Part shown: positions 40,568 to 41,523 of the stretch, in pieces
Numbering within the stretch: position 1 is the stretch's first letter
Layout: the number at the start of each line of letters is the position of its first letter
Assembly (NCBI GenBank): GCA_017431625.1
Contig: JAFRKQ010000023.1
Location: forward strand, 1 to 41,523
Reading direction: 5' to 3'
From: a bacterium
GTDB taxonomy: Bacteria > Patescibacteriota > Microgenomatia > UBA1400 > PJMF01
Length of the DNA stretch: 41,523 bases
Program-made: the position numbers and the translations under genes
The notes under the pieces: generated by a model
Seen by the model: the letters and a program-made list of their open reading frames with translations, nothing else
Databases searched by the model: none
What the model was told of the DNA's origin: nothing

Positions 40568-40962
40568 TTTTTGACGGGTCTTAACTTTTTTCAACTAATC
40601 ACTGCACAGATATGTGCGCAGCTGCGGGCAGTTGAGTGCATATCTGTGTGCCGAGCTCGGCACTCTTTACATACAAACAACGTATTTACAACTCACGCTG
40701 CTCACCCGGACAAATATTTAGCCGGGCGCTCAAACAGTGACTGCGTGTGCTCGCCTGCCCCGCTCGTCAAACTCGCGCCAGCGGTCAAAATATTTGCTTC
40801 GGGTTCACAGACCGCAGTTTTCCATCATTGAAAATATAGACAAAATATGATCAATAAAGTATTTTTGTTAAACGCGTGTTAAACGCCTACATCTGGTTTT
40901 TGGTGACAAAAATGGCATTTTTGTTTTTTTCGTGCCTATTAATTTTTATGGCATTTATATAC
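40568..40962. other. Gene-free stretch with inverted repeats and an 11-bp repeat pair
   Basis: A 10-bp perfect inverted repeat, CACAGATATG (40605-40614) and CATATCTGTG (40639-40648), could terminate the ileS operon. CCGAGCTCGG follows. CAAATATTT and AAATATTTG (about 40713 and 40787) form a further pair. The inverted shared block at 40876-40910 and two 11-bp repeats at 40865-40886 lie next to the transposase promoter. An 86-codon frame (40571-40831) has no ribosome binding site and is rejected. Confidence 0.55.
40865..40886 (-). repeat. Two tandem 11-bp repeats, inverted copy of the 12.95-kb element
   Basis: On the minus strand GCGTTTAACAC and GCGTTTAACAA in tandem, next to CCAGATGTA and TTTGTCAC. 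The block 40876-40910 matches 12927-12961 in reverse complement with three mismatches over 35 bases. Confidence 0.8.
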
Positions 40963-40991
40963 TTGACACCATTGATGTCTTGTGATATAAT
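40963..40991 (+). promoter_or_regulatory. Consensus promoter of the transposase gene
   Basis: TTGACA (40963-40968), 17-base spacer ending TGTGA, TATAAT (40986-40991), ten bases before ATG 41002; no Shine-Dalgarno site. Confidence 0.85.
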
Positions 40992-41001
40992 CTGACCACT
41001 T

Positions 41002-41523
41002 ATGAAATTTGATAGTTTACTATCGCTGCTCCAGGTTTACGACACCGAAGACAAGTGTCGGGAGTTTTTCGAGGACACTCGCTGGCACGGACACGTTGTC
41101 TGTCCCCATTGTCATAATGACAAAAAGAAAATCTATAAACTTAAGCGAGGAATTTTTCGCTGTAGTGCTTGTGGTAAAGATTTTTCTGTCCGGACAGGTA
41201 CTTACTTGGGTGAAAGTCACATCAGGTATCAACAATGGTTAATGGCGCTTTACCTTGTGACCTCTCATAAAAAGGGTATAAGCTCCACACAACTGGCTCG
41301 TGATATTGGTTGCACGCAAAAAACTGCCTGGTTTATGTTACAGCGAATCAATCACATTGTTTCTCTCCATCAGACTAAACTTGATGGCACTGTAGAAGTT
41401 GATGAAACTTACATTGGTGGTAGTGAGCGGTTTAAGCACGCTAATAAGAGAACTACCAAATACAATATTGTTCAAGGTGAGAAAGCCATTATTTTGGGCA
41501 TGATTAAGCGTGGCGATAAACTT
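41002..41523 (+). mobile_element. IS1595-family (ISXO2-like) transposase, 3' end beyond window
   Basis: The reading frame is open from ATG 41002 to the end of the window (174 codons). An N-terminal zinc ribbon has CPHC (about 35-38) and CSAC (about 54-57), typical of IS1595. A helix-turn-helix-like segment (STQLARDIGCTQKTAWFMLQRI) follows, then the first catalytic Asp in TVEVDETYIGG (about 135-145), the start of the DDE/ISXO2 domain. The rest lies beyond the window, so intactness cannot be judged. The left inverted repeat was not identified. The gene has the host-like TGTGATATAAT promoter, and the 11-bp repeats lie about 80 bases upstream of its -35. Confidence 0.9.

Noticed and set aside
40571-40831. 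86-codon frame after the ileS operon
   Set aside because: No start signals; it spans inverted repeats and has poor codon use.

Overview
The window looks like one contig of a small-genome bacterium, most plausibly a member of the candidate phyla radiation (Patescibacteria/CPR, Parcubacteria-like). This is an inference: no rRNA is present. It rests on many compact genes that start a few bases after a TATAAT box, many small proteins with one membrane anchor and a short outer domain, a short prolyl-tRNA synthetase with a Cys-rich insert, and several YfhO/GT-C-like membrane proteins. UGA is used as a stop throughout, which argues against the SR1/Gracilibacteria code.

Layout. 1-8.3 kb: a truncated polytopic membrane protein, a charged soluble protein, a single-pass membrane protein, a three-repeat surface protein with a Gly/Cys C-terminal sorting-like tail and long structured leader, and an acyltransferase-like membrane protein. 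8.4-16.2 kb: small membrane-anchored proteins, a DUF975 membrane protein, an unrecognised 257-residue protein, argS, a secreted DUF5666-like protein and an Ig-like-domain protein. 16.3-20 kb: two large polytopic proteins (DUF6056-like and YfhO-like), convergent. 20.3-25 kb: proS-uvrD/pcrA and rpiB-rpe. 25-28 kb: a fur-metal ABC transporter operon on the minus strand with a perfect Fur-type operator over its promoter. 28-35.2 kb: an accessory region with a DUF3592-like protein, an AAA_14/DUF4143 ATPase behind a phased 33-bp repeat array, a C39-like lipoprotein, a lipocalin-like protein, a membrane-anchored flavodoxin with a second internal start, and an orphan gene between 33-bp direct repeats. 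It ends near tRNA-Thr(GGT). 35.7-40.6 kb: ileS, a D-Ala-D-Ala carboxypeptidase and an anchored protein as an overlapping operon. From 41 kb: an IS1595-like transposase that runs off the end.

Two expression styles alternate. About fifteen genes have the -10 box 3-9 bases before the start codon (leaderless or nearly so), often as TGTGNTATAAT. Others, concentrated in the accessory and surface-protein genes, have clear Shine-Dalgarno sites and leaders. The four strongest unexplained structures are the four Fur-box palindromes whose outer arms differ yet stay complementary (27.96-31.47 kb), the 33-bp array that ends in the ATPase promoter (28.72-29.02 kb), the direct repeats bracketing the orphan gene (33.35 and 35.03 kb), and helically phased 11-bp repeats shared between 12.95 and 40.87 kb.
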